From Sphingobacteriales bacterium (GTDB lineage: Bacteria; Bacteroidota; Bacteroidia; Chitinophagales; CAIOSU01): a stretch of DNA of 64,000 nt. The stretch spans positions 1 through 64,000 of the forward strand of contig JAIXOI010000006.1 of NCBI GenBank assembly GCA_027486795.1, in the 5' to 3' direction. Below, piece by piece: positions 62,734 to 64,000 of this stretch (position 1 is its first letter; every line of letters begins with the position of its first letter). Both the position numbers and the translations under genes were made by a program. Under the pieces are notes generated by a model, which saw only the letters and a program-made list of their open reading frames with translations, ran no database searches and was not told the origin of the DNA.

Positions 62734-64000
62734 CTAGCTGTTGCCCCGGCACATATTCATTGCCTTTCCCAAATAGGTAATAATGTCGCTTGCAATAAGT
62801 GCTTCTTGGCTGTTTGCTTGAGCAGCCAAATCTCCTGCCAGGCCATGCAAACAAACGGCATTGATGGTTGCTTGCAAAGGCTCATACCCCTGCGATAGCA
62901 TACCCGTAATTATGCCAGTAAGTACATCGCCACTGCCGCCAGTTGCCATACCAGGGTTGCCTATATTGTTAAACCAAACATCCTGTTTGGGGGTAATTAT
63001 CGCCGTATTGGCCCCCTTCAATACAATAATAATATTGTGTTCTTTAGCTTGGCGGCAAGCCAGTTGCAACCGATCAAAGCTATTGCTCGATGGGCCAAAT
63101 AACCGTTCGAACTCTTTTGGGTGCGGGGTAATGATGCTATTTGCAGGTAAGCGGTTTAGCCAAGACTTGTTGTGCGCTAATAGGTTCAATGCATCAGCAT
63201 CCAACACTAATGGATGCCTAAAACGCTCTATGAGCTTAAAAAGAGCATTTAATGTTTTTGGCTGTTGCCCTATGCCTGGGCCAACGGCTATGGCATCGTA
63301 CGCGGCGGTATCGGGTACACTGGTAATGAAATCGTTGTTATCGTCTGTCAGGGTCATTGCCTCGGGCAATGCCGTTTGCATAGCGGTGTATCCACACTTA
63401 GGAATGTAGGTAGTTACTAACCCAGAGCCTGCGCGAAGACAAGCTTTTGCAGCTAATATGGCTGCGCCAATTTTCCCATATCCACCAGCTATAACAAGGC
63501 TATGGCCGTATGAGCCTTTATGGCTATGGCGGGCTCGGGTTTTAAGCTTTACATCTGTTGGGGCAATAATGCGGTAAGGGCTAGCCGCTTTGGCAATATA
63601 ATCGGCATTGAGACCAATGCTTCGGTATTCCCATTCGCCCACATATTCATCGTGCTCGGCAAACAAAAACGATAGGCGGGGTGCTTCAAAACTAAGCGTA
63701 TGGTGTGCTTTAAAAATGGTCCCGTTACTTATGCTATCAGCGTAAAGGCCTGAGGGTATATCGACTGCCACCCTTGTGCACGCTTGAGCATTTAAGTGGT
63801 CAATTAACCCTGCTACCCAACCTTGCAGTGGGCGATTCAATCCTGAGCCAAATATGGCATCAATTATCACCATGTGCTCGCCAAGCTTCGGGTAGGTATC
63901 TGGTTCGATGAGGTAATACTGCGCTACACCAGGTATTTTACTCAGGCGTTGTTCGTTTATATCGCGGTCTTTAGTGGTGTTGCCACCAGCTACCAGCCAA
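62734..64000 (-). CDS. nnr: Bifunctional NAD(P)HX epimerase/dehydratase (5' end outside window)
   Basis: The frame is open to the window edge; translation between 63873 and 64000 continues the family sequence (LVAGGNTTKDRDINEQ, IEPDTYPKLGEH), so the ATG at 63871-63873 is internal. The visible part has the end of the YjeF/epimerase domain (IIDAIFGSGLNRPL, RVAVDIPSGLYADS) and the full ADP/ATP-dependent dehydratase domain (GSYGHSLVIAGGYGKIGA, NPGMATGGSGDVLTGIITG). The enzyme repairs hydrated NADH and NADPH. A single fused protein is the usual bacterial form. Confidence 0.93.
   Translation of the reverse strand, partial: WLVAGGNTTKDRDINEQRLSKIPGVAQYYLIEPDTYPKLGEHMVIIDAIFGSGLNRPLQGWVAGLIDHLNAQACTRVAVDIPSGLYADSISNGTIFKAHHTLSFEAPRLSFLFAEHDEYVGEWEYRSIGLNADYIAKAASPYRIIAPTDVKLKTRARHSHKGSYGHSLVIAGGYGKIGAAILAAKACLRAGSGLVTTYIPKCGYTAMQTALPEAMTLTDDNNDFITSVPDTAAYDAIAVGPGIGQQPKTLNALFKLIERFRHPLVLDADALNLLAHNKSWLNRLPANSIITPHPKEFERLFGPSSNSFDRLQLACRQAKEHNIIIVLKGANTAIITPKQDVWFNNIGNPGMATGGSGDVLTGIITGMLSQGYEPLQATINAVCLHGLAGDLAAQANSQEALIASDIITYLGKAMNMCRGNS

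Noticed and set aside
1..64000. tRNA, rRNA and known riboswitches
   Set aside because: Read both strands for tRNA-like cloverleaf segments, rRNA blocks and the common cobalamin, SAM, TPP and glycine motifs; none was convincing without a covariance-model search.

Overview
The window comes from a Bacteroidota chromosome, most likely an aquatic, light-using member. The evidence is five proteins with type IX secretion system (T9SS) type A or B C-terminal sorting domains plus two more that carry clear type A tails, two PorP/SprF outer-membrane partners, TAnnTTTG-type promoters with almost no Shine-Dalgarno sequences, and a proteorhodopsin of the Bacteroidota kind beside its retinal-forming blh gene. 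I saw no rRNA, tRNA, CRISPR array, transposase or phage structural gene.

Layout. 1-9.6 kb: the 3' part of a giant SprB-repeat adhesin (31 repeats visible, gene continues left) with a PorP/SprF gene and a small secreted protein. 9.6-12.6 kb: a secreted modular T9SS protein. 12.9-14.7 kb: proteorhodopsin and blh, separated by a strong intrinsic terminator. 15.1-21.5 kb: a fatty-acid beta-oxidation block in the order fadN-fadA-fadE with a TetR regulator; a 26-base operator-like sequence occurs upstream of both fadN and the regulator. 21.9-24.9 kb: an alpha/beta hydrolase bracketed by 42-bp direct repeats, then an AT-rich two-gene cassette of a membrane-anchored receiver-domain protein and an overlapping histidine-kinase-like ATPase. 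25.0-30.7 kb: a second PorP/SprF gene with a large PKD/SBBP type B T9SS protein. 30.8-35.0 kb: TauD-like dioxygenase, OPT transporter, queG. 35.1-44.1 kb: a run of exported hydrolases (sphingomyelinase-like, two nuclease or phosphatase types, a lamin-tail protein, an M14 carboxypeptidase). 44.1-47.9 kb: TauE/SafE transporter, DUF2490 protein, Rrf2 regulator, meaB. 48.1-52.7 kb: adk, obgE, DMT transporter, acyltransferase, queD, folE. 52.8-58.4 kb: trpB2 with an upstream Trp-codon leader peptide and attenuator-like hairpins, two methyltransferases and a double ABC ATPase. 58.9-64 kb: an OLD-family nuclease gene flanked by a duplicated piece of the neighbouring glycosyltransferase gene, then glycosyltransferase, DUF1361 protein and the start-truncated NAD(P)HX repair gene.

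How it fits together. The T9SS clients and PorP/SprF genes point to gliding, surface attachment and polymer breakdown; the exported nucleases, phosphodiesterases and peptidase would feed phosphate, nucleotides and peptides to the cell, with OPT and ABC components for uptake. Rhodopsin plus blh gives light-driven proton pumping. Two AT-rich insertions (receiver/kinase pair and OLD nuclease) look like accessory cargo and are the best candidates for undescribed or defence-related biology. The Trp leader before trpB2 and the shared palindrome in the fad region are the clearest undescribed regulatory signals.
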